This document shows, piece after piece, positions 20,728 to 28,327 of a stretch of 28,327 nt of DNA. The notes beneath the pieces were generated by a model. The model saw only the letters and a program-made list of their open reading frames with translations. It did no database searches and was not told the DNA's origin. Source of the DNA: Dictyocoela muelleri (lineage: Eukaryota; Microsporidia). Position 1 is the first letter of the stretch. Every line of letters begins with the position of its first letter. Both the position numbers and the translations under genes were made by a program. Where the stretch lies: assembly GCA_016256075.1 (NCBI GenBank), contig SDVU01000021.1, positions 1 to 28,327 on the forward strand, read 5' to 3'.

Positions 20728-20920
20728 AACCCATATGTTTAACCCCATATTTTTCATCGCAATTTGATCCATAACATTTAACCTTATTTTCTAACCCTTA
20801 TTTTAATAATTTTTTACAAAGGTTAAAAACTTTTGTATAAAAAAATGTGGATAAAAATTATGGGTAGAATATTATGGGTTGAAATTTATTGGTCGAAATA
20901 TATTGGTTAAAAAATAAGGG
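20728..20920. repeat. GGGTTAAAAAT-type minisatellite, left block
   Basis: The first half reads as AACCCATAT / TTAACCCC / CTAACCCTTATTTT and the second half, after ACAAAGGTTAAAAAC (about 20816), as ATGGGTTGAAAT / GGTTAAAAAATAAGGG. The repeat therefore switches strand in the middle, exactly as in the right block at about 21978. Confidence 0.6.
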
Positions 20921-21039
20921 CAAAAAAAATCCATATTCGTTAAAATGACAAAGTCATTTTTACGGATGAGGTTTTTGTCATTTATCCGTTAGAATGACAA
21001 AAAAATCATCAAATTTTTAATAATAATAAGAAAGGCAAC

Positions 21040-21060
21040 GCCATATATCTCAGTGTAAAC
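21040..21060 (+). repeat. Possible SINE head fragment (A-box region)
   Basis: GCCATATATCTCAGTGTAAA resembles the SINE head GCCAGATAGCTCAGTGGTTA. The SINE tail appears at 21784-21812 in the same orientation, so head and tail fragments bracket the palindrome 21061-21783. The match is short and may be chance. Confidence 0.35.
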
Positions 21061-21783
21061 GGCACCCCGAAAAAACGAAAAAGTCGTCTTTATGTGTTTT
21101 TTTATGTCTTTTTTGCCGAAAAAACGACAAACCTTTAAATTATTAAAAATAAGGCCTCACGAGAACTTACCTCGAGCGCTGCGCGGTCTTAGCGCGAGAA
21201 CTCACCACGAAATTTAATTGATAAAAAAAATAGAAATATCTTGTTTTTACAATAATATTCGATTCAACATTTTCTAGAGACCATCTCCTTTTTTTTACAA
21301 ATTACCAAATATGGAAATTTAAAAGTATAATAAAAAAAATTATATTGTTTTATATACATTTTTTATACATCTGTTTTTTCTATAAGATTGTCTTAAAGTT
21401 TTTAAAAAAACAGATTTTAAAATATATATATAAAACAATAAAAAATTTTATTATACTTTTCCATTTTCATATTTGGTAATTTATAAAAATTTTTTAGAGT
21501 ATATTCTATACAACGTTAGAATCGAATATATTTGTGTAAAAACAAGATATTTCTATATTTTTTATCAATAAAAATTCTCGGTGAGTTCTCGCGCTGCGAC
21601 CGCGCTGCGCTCGAGGCGATTTATCGCGCAGAGCTCGCGCTGCACTCGAGGCGAGTTTACGAGAACACTCCCTGAGCGATATCTCAAGCTACCATATTTT
21701 TAATAATTAAAAAGTTTGTCGTTTTTTTTAGTAAAAACGACAAAAAAACCTGAAAAAACGACTTTGTCGTTTCTTCGGTTTGG
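21061..21783. mobile_element. Large foldback element with GC-rich segments
   Basis: Arms 21061-21381 and about 21407-21783 are inverted copies. The ends are GGCACCCCGAAAAAACGA and the inverse GCCCCAAACCGAAGAAACGA; then come matching GTCGTTTTTT-type words, GGTGAGTTCTCGCGCTGCG against its inverse CGCGAGAACTCACC, AACAAGATATTTCTAT, and ACATCTGTTTTTT / AAAAAAACAGATTT next to the loop. Blocks at 21151-21210 and 21576-21680 are GC-rich (CTCGAGCGCTGCGCGG; GCGCTGCGCTCGAGGCGA), unlike anything else in the window. The right block holds two or three tandem copies of GCGCTGCxCTCGAGGCGA. No ORF. Confidence 0.65.
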
Positions 21784-21812
21784 GGCTATGATGTTGTCAA
21801 CATGTAATATAT
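21784..21812 (+). repeat. SINE-like repeat, 3' tail fragment (copy e)
   Basis: GGCTATGATGTTGTCAACAT, then GTAATATAT, is nearly identical to positions 47-75. Only the last 29 bp of the family are present, starting exactly where the foldback ends. Confidence 0.6.
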
Positions 21813-21940
21813 TTCATAATTATATTTATTTTTGATATAATTAATGGTTTCAATTTTGACAAAATTGAAGATGCTTATTTTTTTTTAAAATGATTTTGTC
21901 ATTTTTTCGGTCAAAATGAGTTTGTCATTAAATCAGAAAG

Positions 21941-22425
21941 CCTTAACCCTATTTTTTAACCCTTATTTTTTCATACTTTTTTTGACAAAGGTTAAAAACT
22001 TTGGTTAAAAAAATCCGAGTTAAAAATTATGGGTTGAGAATTATGGGTTGAAAATAATGGGTTAAAAAAGAGTTAAAAATATGGGTTAAAAATATGGGTT
22101 TAAAAAAATATGGGTTAAAAAGCAAGGATAAAAACGAAAGGGTAAAAAATAAGGAAAAAAATAGGTTAGAATTGAAAAATATGGTGTGAAAAATACAGGA
22201 TAAAAAATATGGGTTGAAAAATACGGCTTAAAAATATGGGTTAAAAATAAGGGTTAAAAATACGGTTAAAAAATATGGGTTAAAAATAAGGGTTAAAAAT
22301 ACGGGTTAAAAAATATGGGTTAAAAAACAAGTGTTAAAAACAAGGGTTAAAAAATATAGTTTAAAAAATATAGTAAAAAAAATATGAGATAAAAAAAATG
22401 AGGGTAAAAAATAAGGGTTAAAGAT
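21941..22425 (+). repeat. GGGTTAAAAAT-type minisatellite, right block (~30 units)
   Basis: After two inverse units (TTAACCCT, TTAACCCTTATTT) and the switch GACAAAGGTTAAAAAC, about 30 units of 11-14 bp follow, mostly ATGGGTTAAAAAT, AAGGGTTAAAAAT or ACGGGTTAAAAAAT. Three units form a higher-order repeat of about 40 bp starting near 22234, 22273 and 22313. The unit looks telomere-like (GGGTTA), but variable unit length and the internal position argue for an interstitial minisatellite. Confidence 0.7.
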
Positions 22426-22468
22426 GATTAATCGGTGCAAATTCAGTTGTTAAACTAAAAATATGGCA

Positions 22469-22690
22469 AAATGGGTCTATAAGTTTGAAAAAGAGGGTTT
22501 ATAACTTTGAAAAATAGGGGTTTATAACTTTGAAAAAGGGGTTTATAACTTTGAAGAAAGGGGTTTATAACTTTGAAATAATGGTCTTATAATTCTAAAA
22601 AGGGGTTATAACTTTGAAAAACCTTGTATAACTGTGAAAAAAAGTGTTTATTACTCCTAAAAAATAAGTATATAACTATGTAAAACCTTT
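22469..22690 (-). repeat. Tandem array, ATAGACCCATTTT unit (right, inverted)
   Basis: About ten units read GGGGTTTATAACTTTGAAAA on the plus strand, the first being AAATGGGTCTATAAGTTTG. This is the inverse of the array at 20116-20286. Units degrade towards 22690. Confidence 0.65.
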
Positions 22691-22779
22691 TAAAAAAGAA
22701 AAATTTTAGTCGATGTGAATTTAGTGGGATGGCGTTTTGGGTGGTGCCTTTAATTCAAATAAGAAAAATTTATAAAAAA

Positions 22780-22819
22780 ATGTGGAGAATTTGGGGAGGG
22801 GAATTTGGGAGGAAAACTG
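22780..22819 (-). repeat. pogo-like terminus (right border)
   Basis: Plus-strand GTGGAGAATTTGGGGAGGGG, then GGGAGGAAAACTG, then TA. On the other strand it reads TA, CAGTTTTCCTCCCAAATTCC, in the style of the ends at 8503 and 19678. The inner word GTGGAGAATT is shared with 19721-19730. The stretch 22822-23244 holds nothing recognised. Confidence 0.45.
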
Positions 22820-23244
22820 TATTATTAATAATTTTATATATATATTATTGAAAATTTTTTGAATATATAAATACATAACCATGTATATTATTTTATTATT
22901 AAAACAATAATCAGTATGTGTTTGAAAATTAAAAAAAATCGGCCCTAATTCATTCTATATTTTTTAGTATTTAATTGATTTCATAAACCAGGCATTTTTA
23001 CAAATAAAAAATTCCACATCAATCTAATCAGAATAAATATAAGAAATAATTTTTAACAGTCGATAATGAAGTAAAAATAATTTTGCAATAAAATTTTTAT
23101 AATTTAAGATGTCATAATATAATAAATTGAGCATGTTATTTATGAGAAACTATCAGTTGCTTTTCATTAATGAAAAATCTATTTAATTGAGATTTCATTT
23201 CAAAAAATAATTTTTTTTAAGTAGAAGAATTCCTGTACTGTTCT

Positions 23245-23538
23245 ATTATACTAGAGCACTTTTTTAAATAAAAAAAAAGACATTATGGGAAACCCTATGT
23301 TTATACGAGGTATTATATTTTATGCTATTCTGGAAGAGGCCTTTATCTTCTCGTATGAAGCTATGGTTATCATTATTTATAGTATAGGTCCGTTAAGTAA
23401 CTATAAATAATAGCAACCATAGTCTACACGAGAAGATAAACGTCTTTTCCGCAATATAATCATTTATAATACCCAGTATAAATTTAATATTATTGTTGAG
23501 ATCATTTTTTTATTCTAAAAAAATGCACTGGTATAATA
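23245..23538. mobile_element. Foldback MITE family M, copy 1
   Basis: A ~294-bp palindrome. ATTATACTAGAGCACTTTTTT at the left faces AAATGCACTGGTATAAT at the right, TATACGAGGTATTATA faces its mirror near 23468, and CTATGGTTATCATTATTTAT faces ATAAATAATAGCAACCATAG (about 23362-23424) beside a short loop. The same sequence occurs at 26757-27053. There is no coding capacity and TA lies at the borders. The parent transposon is not identified. Confidence 0.7.
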
Positions 23539-25198
23539 AAAATGTTATTTATTGTACAATAAATAATTATTTTTTAAATAATGTAATAACTTTTTTATAT
23601 TTTTTTATTGAGAAAAAAAATTCAAAATATAAAATAAAAATGTATTAAATAAAAAAATTTCAAATTATATATTTTATTTCTAAATTTTAAACTTGTTTGG
23701 ATTGAAGATTGTGTTTTCTTGTTAATGGTTAGATTTTTAATTAGAAATACTATTATAAAATTAATAATATTGTCCTGAGACTATGGAGTAACGTGACTAT
23801 GGGGTGACGATATAGAAATTTTAAAAAAAATATAATATGAAAATTTAAAATTTTAATCTTTGAAATAGGGGTTAACAACAATTTTTTCTATAAATAAAAT
23901 TATTATTTTAAAGAATTTATCTTTAAGAAATAACAAAATTTTTATTGATTATTACAAATTTCATTCCCTACCGTTTTATTTTATATAAAAATATACCCCA
24001 TAACATGGAATTAATTTAATCAAATACTTATGATCTAAATAATGTTCATAATTATATGGCGAGTTAGATATTTTCATTAAAAATCAAGGTAGGTCAGATA
24101 GAAACAAGCTGATTCGCATTTCCAAAAAAAATTATTTTATAATAAAATGACCCAATAAACATATACTTTAAAGAAACACAAAAAATTACAGTTGAGATTA
24201 AAATAAGAGAAAATTTAACGCAAGAAAGAATATTTACAATTAATGTACGGAACGAATGGTCATCCTGGCAGGTATATATTTATGAAATTTCTTAAAGATA
24301 AATTATACGATTATTCAAGATTGGAAGCTGAAAGTATTTTGCAACATTTTCACTAGTGTAGAGCTCGAAATCTTTTGAATACACTACCACAAATAACTTA
24401 AATTCTAGATTTTTTTATGAGAGATATATATTGTTTTGATCTGATAGATTTGAAGAAATAAGGATTGTAAAATTATGGTTATTGTTGGCTTATAGTAGGC
24501 TTAGATAGTTTTTATAAATACACATGGACACACGCTCTTATGACAAAAACATCTATGGTAGTTATAAGTGTTATATAAAATATTGTGATGTCTTTCAGGG
24601 TAAATTGTTATCCTCCATACTAATAATGGAAAAAATTTCGCAAATAAAAAAATAATAGAATTATGTGAAAAAATTAGTAGATAAAAGTCAAAGACAAAAC
24701 AAGATGTTTTTTTTAGGGTGGGGCAGAGTCGTGATGAAAAACAGAATCCAACCCTGAAATTATGCATAAGTTCAACATGATATTCTATGAATATACCGGG
24801 AAAATAGACAATTCTATACTAAGATATAGCATATTTGTACAATTGTTTTATTCATGAAACACCTAGAAATTCTCATTTTAAAATTATGTTTGGAAGGTCA
24901 GTAGATGATTGTTTAAACAGTCAATATTATTCAGATGCATTATAGGCATACATAAATGAATACGAAAAAAAATCACAACAATATTTAATTGAAGTTAATG
25001 ATGAAGGCGAGTTTAATTTTGAATTATGGGATTTGAAAATAATTAAATCACATGCGACTATTCATAGTGAATTTGTAGCAGATAGAATGATTGCTGTAAT
25101 TAATGGCCCGATGATACAATCCGATTATCAATAGGTAAAGAGTTTCTTGTAAATTGCATCTAGATAATAACCCTAATACTCGTATACTAGCATCGTAT

Positions 25199-25208
25199 GA
25201 ACATTTGG
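25199..25208 (+). repeat. Target-site duplication of the nested Merlin, left
   Basis: GAACATTTGG directly precedes the left TIR and is repeated exactly at 26229-26238 after the right TIR. Merlin usually makes 8-9-bp duplications, so one or two bases could be shared by chance. Confidence 0.75.
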
Positions 25209-26228
25209 GTTGAAAAACACTTAATACCCCCACGCTAAAAAAATCATTTTTAACCCTTTTCAAATGATTAAAAACCATGAAATTTAATTTTTAATAAAAT
25301 CAAAATTAATAAAAACTGACAAAATTTGTAAATTTAAATTTAAAATATTAATAAGTTTTATTTAAAAATATATTTTAAAACAATACTGAGTTCATCGCCT
25401 TTATTATTTCTTATTAACATGTATCTTAATATGAATGCTTTAATGTAATTTTCTTCCTTAAACTTATTGGTATTCCTCTTTTCATACAAGACCAATTTGC
25501 TTCAATTGTATTTGTATGACAATTACTCTCGGGATCAAGAAAATTTTCCGAATGATTGTCTGTTTTATGTTGATAACTAAGTTTTTTAAGTTCAGAATAA
25601 CCACCCTATTTATCAGTATATATTTTTGATTTTTTTTACAAATAATAAAGTGAGAAAATTTAATACAGATTTTTATTCTTTTTATAATTGGTAGCATAAT
25701 AATTCTTTTTTTGTGGTGTTCTTTCTAAAATCCTAAAACCCAGATATCTTTTAATAATCTATCTCTATGATACTTTATACGAACTAAATGGCTTTCATCT
25801 CCTTCTACAAAAATATCTACTCCCAATTTTTTAATATCAATAATATATTTATAAAAAATAAAATTAAAAATGTCAACTATCGTTTTCCTTACACATGACC
25901 TTGTAACATTATGTAATATTGCCATATCAGCGATTGTTTTCTTTTTTATAAAATCATTATAAATAAAAAGCATCAGATTAAAAGACATCTTATTTCTATA
26001 TAAAGGTCTATTTTTAGTAACACTTGTCTCGTATCTGAATTCCTTTTATTACATCATAATAACCAATGTTTTTTGAAAACAATATTGCAATTTCCACAAT
26101 ACCATTTCCAAATTTTATCAGTTTTTATTAATTTTTATTTTATTTTAAATTAAATTTCATGATTTTTAATCATTTGAAAAAGGTTAAAAATGTTTTTTTT
26201 AGCGCGGGGTTATTACGTGTTTTCTAAC
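25209..26228 (-). mobile_element. Merlin (IS1595-type) transposon, 1020 bp, inactivated
   Basis: Long TIRs of ~120 bp (25209-25330 and 26108-26228) begin GTTGAAAAACACTTAATA and, inverted, GTTAGAAAACACGTAATA. They stay highly similar through CATTTTTAACC, TTTTCAAATGATTAAAAA and CATGAAATTTAAT. A perfect 10-bp target duplication flanks them. One transposase, now interrupted, fills the interior on the minus strand. The length is typical for Merlin. It has inserted into the integrase-bearing fossil 23771-26570 and is therefore younger than it. Confidence 0.8.
25395..26120 (-). pseudogene. Merlin transposase, disrupted
   Basis: Minus strand, N to C: a zinc-ribbon-like WKWYCGNC near 26110-26085; then an open frame of 87 codons (25725-25988) with the helix-turn-helix region IADMAILHNVTRSCVRKTI and the first catalytic block VEGDES (residues 62-66, Asp64) followed by IKYHRDR and WVLGF, equivalent to VEIDES, KYHRGR and WVFGG. 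Beyond its stop, in other frames, come ERTPQKKNYYA, YTDK with GGYSELKKL (second Asp), HKTDNHSENFLDP and HTNTIEANWSCMKR (final catalytic residue). All three catalytic blocks of the DDE fold are visible, which makes this the best-preserved transposase here, but stops and frame changes separate them. A 71-codon minus-strand frame at 25482-25697 reads this region out of frame. Confidence 0.8.
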
Positions 26229-26238
26229 GAACATTTGG
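26229..26238 (+). repeat. Target-site duplication of the nested Merlin, right
   Basis: GAACATTTGG, identical to 25199-25208. The sequence between here and the right TIR of the fossil (26415) is AT-rich and carries no recognisable domain. Confidence 0.75.
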
Positions 26239-26756
26239 ATACAAAAATTTATATAATATTAGTTTTGATAAATTGGAAAATGCCTACATAGAATAAGTAG
26301 ATGATAGAATAATATTAGAAGGAATTTAAACAAAAAATTGCCTCCTATTGGTAAAAAATACAATTTTTTTGGTTTTTTATTTTTGAATAATTTATAGTGT
26401 GCATTTAATTTTATAACTTGAATTTCCACAATAAAATTATTCAAAATAATAATTTTATTTAAAAAATGGTGTTGACCCACGTTTCAAAGACTAAAATTTC
26501 AATTTTATAATTATATTTTTAAAAATTTCTATATTGTCACCTAGTCCCGATTACACATAGTCCCTTGACAATTATTATCATTTTTAATAATATAGGCCCC
26601 TCTTTTACATGTTAATTATACCCAGTCTTATTAAGATCTTAAAACGGTTTTTTATTTAAATCCGAGACGTTTTCTTAACTGAGCTGGTTCAATTTTTCCT
26701 TGATTTTTTGCATTGTTTTATAATGTATATATTATTATTTTGTTATAAAATGTCGA

Positions 26757-27053
26757 ATTATACCGGCGCACTTTTTTAGAATAAAAATGATCTCATCGGA
26801 AATCTTAATTTTGAACGAGGTATGATATTTAATCATATTACTTACGGAGTTGACATTTATTTTCTCATATTCACTATGGATAAAATTATTTATAGTGTCT
26901 CCTAAAAAACCTATACTTTAAATAATTGCAACCATAGCTTAATACGAAAATATGTACGTCTCTTCTGGAATAGCATAAAATAACATGCCTCGTAAAATTT
27001 AATATTTACGATGAGATCATTTTCTTTACACTAAAAAAGTGCTCAGTTATAAT
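26757..27053. mobile_element. Foldback MITE family M, copy 2
   Basis: It is a diverged full-length copy of 23245-23538, also palindromic. ATTATACCGGCGCACTTTTT faces AAAAAGTGCTCAGTTATAAT, CGAGGTATGATATTTAAT faces its mirror near 26985, and GGATAAAATTATTTATAGTG faces TTTAAATAATTGCAACCATA. No coding capacity. The interval 26571-26756 before it has no feature I can support. Confidence 0.7.
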
Positions 27054-27760
27054 ATAACAGTACCAAATTTTGACATTATAATCTTAAAGTACAGTATTTT
27101 TATTATACTGATATGTATTAAACAGCGTGATATTCGATATATTATTAATTTAGAATGATCTTATTATTATTGCGAGTAAATAAAATCTAAGAAGTTAAAA
27201 AATAAGAAATTAAGGTAAATTATAATTATATATATTTTTTTTCATATGAAATACTGTTTAAAATAAATATATCGATTGTAAGATTTCTTTATGAGTTTTT
27301 AAAAATAATAGGTACTACGCAATACAATAACTAAGTATATATTGAAATGTGATAATTGTATTATTCAAATAAAATTAAAAAAATTTATTCATAGTTAGAA
27401 AAAGAGGACTGATATATTTATTAAATTCCAATTTTACATATAATATTGATTTGATTTTTTTAAGTATTGTTGAAATATTATCAAAATAGATTTGATGTAA
27501 AATAAAAAAATAGCATAATTTAAAAAATTTATACAAAAAGAATTATAATTCTTTTTTAATTAAATAATTTCTTTGTATCTATTTTTAATTTTAAAAATAG
27601 TAAACTTATTATAACATACGAATTTAAATATTAATCATATAAAATTAAAAAATGTTTGTTTATTTTATTGATATTATCTTACAAATTGACTATCAATAAA
27701 ATAAAATTACAGATTTTACATTTAATTTCTAACCAAAAAAATCAATAATAAAAGAATACT
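27054..27760. other. AT-rich stretch, nothing recognised
   Basis: Mostly A/T runs with no frame above background, no terminal repeats and no RNA gene. Confidence 0.4.
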
Positions 27761-27831
27761 TTCAGTAATATATAATAATATGCGTTTAGTAATATATTAT
27801 AATATATATTTAGTCGTATATTACTATTAAT
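27761..27831 (+). repeat. 24-bp tandem repeat, three units
   Basis: Units at 27761-27784, 27785-27808 and 27809-27831 follow TTTAGTAATATATTATAATA plus TATA, with a few differences. Confidence 0.5.
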
Positions 27832-27907
27832 ATTTGAATATTTTTATTTATAATTGATTTAGTTAATATCGAAAAATATTAAGTTAAAATTAATATAGAA
27901 TATTTTG

Positions 27908-28327
27908 ATGAGGCTAGATATCTCAGTAATTAACAGTCTTGAATGTAAAATTTAAGTCTCGAGGTTCGAATCCTGCTGACGTCACTCTACAATAAATAAA
28001 GAGGGAATGAAATTAAGCTGTCATATCTATTATAATAATATAAGATACAGTTGTTCCAGCGAGGTATAGCTGATTAAGACTTGGTCTAATATGATAATTA
28101 AGCAGAAAGGACTCTCTTAGGTGTGTGGGAATGAGTGCGGGAAGCATCTCGGCAAAAAGTAGTGAAAAATAAAAATTCATGAAAAACCACTAATTACTTG
28201 TATCCTGCTGAGTCATTGATAAAACAAAAATCGCGTATACAGCGGGCTTTTGGGTAGCTTAGGAAGTGACGTATTATTGGAACACCAGGAACCAAAGGTC
28301 ATAAGACTATGGTTGGAGACAACTCTC
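27908..28327 (+). mobile_element. tRNA-derived SINE-like element, copy f (cut by window end)
   Basis: It matches copy b in inverted orientation through the whole head and body. The head has an A box, TATCTCAGTAATTAAC, and a perfect B box, GGTTCGAATCC. CTTGAATGTAAAATTTAAGT is identical between copies b and f over the anticodon-arm region. The body has TGATTAAGACTTGGTCTAAT, GAATGAGTGCGGG, TGCTGAGTCATTGATAAAAC and ATCGCGTATACAG, and the tail reaches GGAGACAACTCTC, where the window stops. About 40 bp of tail are missing. Copies b and f are the least diverged pair. Confidence 0.7.
27919..27973 (+). promoter_or_regulatory. Internal Pol III promoter of SINE copy f
   Basis: A box at 27919-27934 (TATCTCAGTAATTAAC, weaker than in copy b because GTGG is changed) and an intact B box at 27963-27973 (GGTTCGAATCC). 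Confidence 0.55.

Larger units (their letters stand above)
19678..22819. mobile_element. Concentric inverted-repeat structure with pogo-like ends
   Basis: Both borders look like TA-flanked pogo/Tigger ends. At the left, TA is followed by CAGTGCACCTCTCACAAAAT (19678-19697); at the right, the inverse of 22819 backward is CAGTTTTCCTCCCAAATTCC, again followed by TA. Moving inward from both sides there are, in mirrored order: arrays of an ATAGACCCATTTT unit (20116-20286 and, inverted, 22469-22690), arrays of a GGGTTAAAAAT unit (20728-20920; 21941-22425), TGACAAA-rich segments (20937-21005; 21860-21935) and a central palindrome (21061-21783). The left arm has two extra foldbacks. No transposase is visible. 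It may be one large non-autonomous element or successive insertions; mirrored order favours a shared origin for the arms. Confidence 0.45.
23771..26570 (+). mobile_element. Fossil integrase-bearing element with TIRs (Ginger-like?)
   Basis: Terminal inverted repeats of about 155 bp (23771-23925 and 26415-26570) start with TGTC and share GACTATG, GGTGAC-ATATAGAAATTTT and TAAATAAAATTATTATTTT. Between them, on the plus strand from about 24230 to 25135, lies a decayed retroviral-type integrase: a zinc-binding part (about 24250-24400), a catalytic core (about 24440-24760) and a following part to 25135. It is broken in several places. Gypsy-type integrase between inverted instead of direct repeats, no recognisable reverse transcriptase, and about 1.8 kb once the nested Merlin is subtracted all suggest a Ginger-like DNA transposon. 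A Polinton or LTR-element origin cannot be ruled out, so it is treated as a fossil. It predates the Merlin insertion. Confidence 0.55.

Noticed and set aside
24501-24767. 88-codon minus-strand frame
   Set aside because: It lies antisense to the integrase region of the fossil and is a shadow.
25048-25278. 76-codon minus-strand frame
   Set aside because: It crosses the Merlin boundary and target duplication, so it is a chance product of the insertion.
23771-26570. LTR retrotransposon
   Set aside because: Terminal repeats are inverted rather than direct and no reverse transcriptase region was recognised, although the integrase is of the gypsy type.

Overview
The window is a very A+T-rich gene desert, roughly four fifths A+T by eye. 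I see no intact host protein gene, rRNA gene or functional tRNA gene in 28 kb. What can be recognised is almost entirely decayed transposable-element sequence: tRNA-headed SINE-like repeats, fragments of six DNA-transposon superfamilies, foldback (palindromic) MITEs and minisatellites. The eukaryotic transposon mix (hAT, FLYWCH-type MULE, pogo/Tigger, Tc1/mariner, Merlin, Ginger-like), the Pol III A/B boxes and the base composition point to a transposon-rich, AT-rich eukaryotic genome. A large gene-poor microsporidian (Edhazardia, Hamiltosporidium or Anncaliia type) would fit, but this is inference; an AT-rich animal or fungal genome cannot be excluded without a conserved gene.

Layout. 1-2101: two converging copies of the SINE-like repeat enclosing a 34-bp minisatellite. 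2515-3170: Merlin (IS1595-type) transposase remnant. 5074-5352: diverged SINE fragment. 5895-6330: hAT C-terminus (minus). 6500-7200: FLYWCH/MULE transposase remnant. 8503 to about 10345: pogo/Tigger element with a broken transposase on the minus strand. 10405-11890: unclassified inverted-repeat structures. 13237-13837 and 14060-14764: two compact TIR elements, the second between 150-bp direct repeats exactly 900 bp apart. About 16960-17830: Tc1-like DD34E remnant. 18094-18537: another SINE copy. 19678-22819: a 3.1-kb concentric inverted-repeat structure, bounded by pogo-like ends, that holds foldbacks, two minisatellite types and a GC-rich palindrome. 23245-23538 and 26757-27053: two copies of one foldback MITE flanking a 2.8-kb integrase-bearing fossil (23771-26570), which has terminal inverted repeats and a nested Merlin element with a perfect target duplication. 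27908-28327: another SINE copy, cut by the window end.

The most interesting items are the SINE-like family, which I do not recognise; the integrase fossil, whose inverted rather than direct ends suggest a Ginger-like DNA transposon; and the nested palindrome at 19.7-22.8 kb. The window begins and ends inside the same SINE tail, which suggests that its edges are repeat-induced assembly breaks. Alignments were made by eye and element ends are uncertain by a few bases unless stated.
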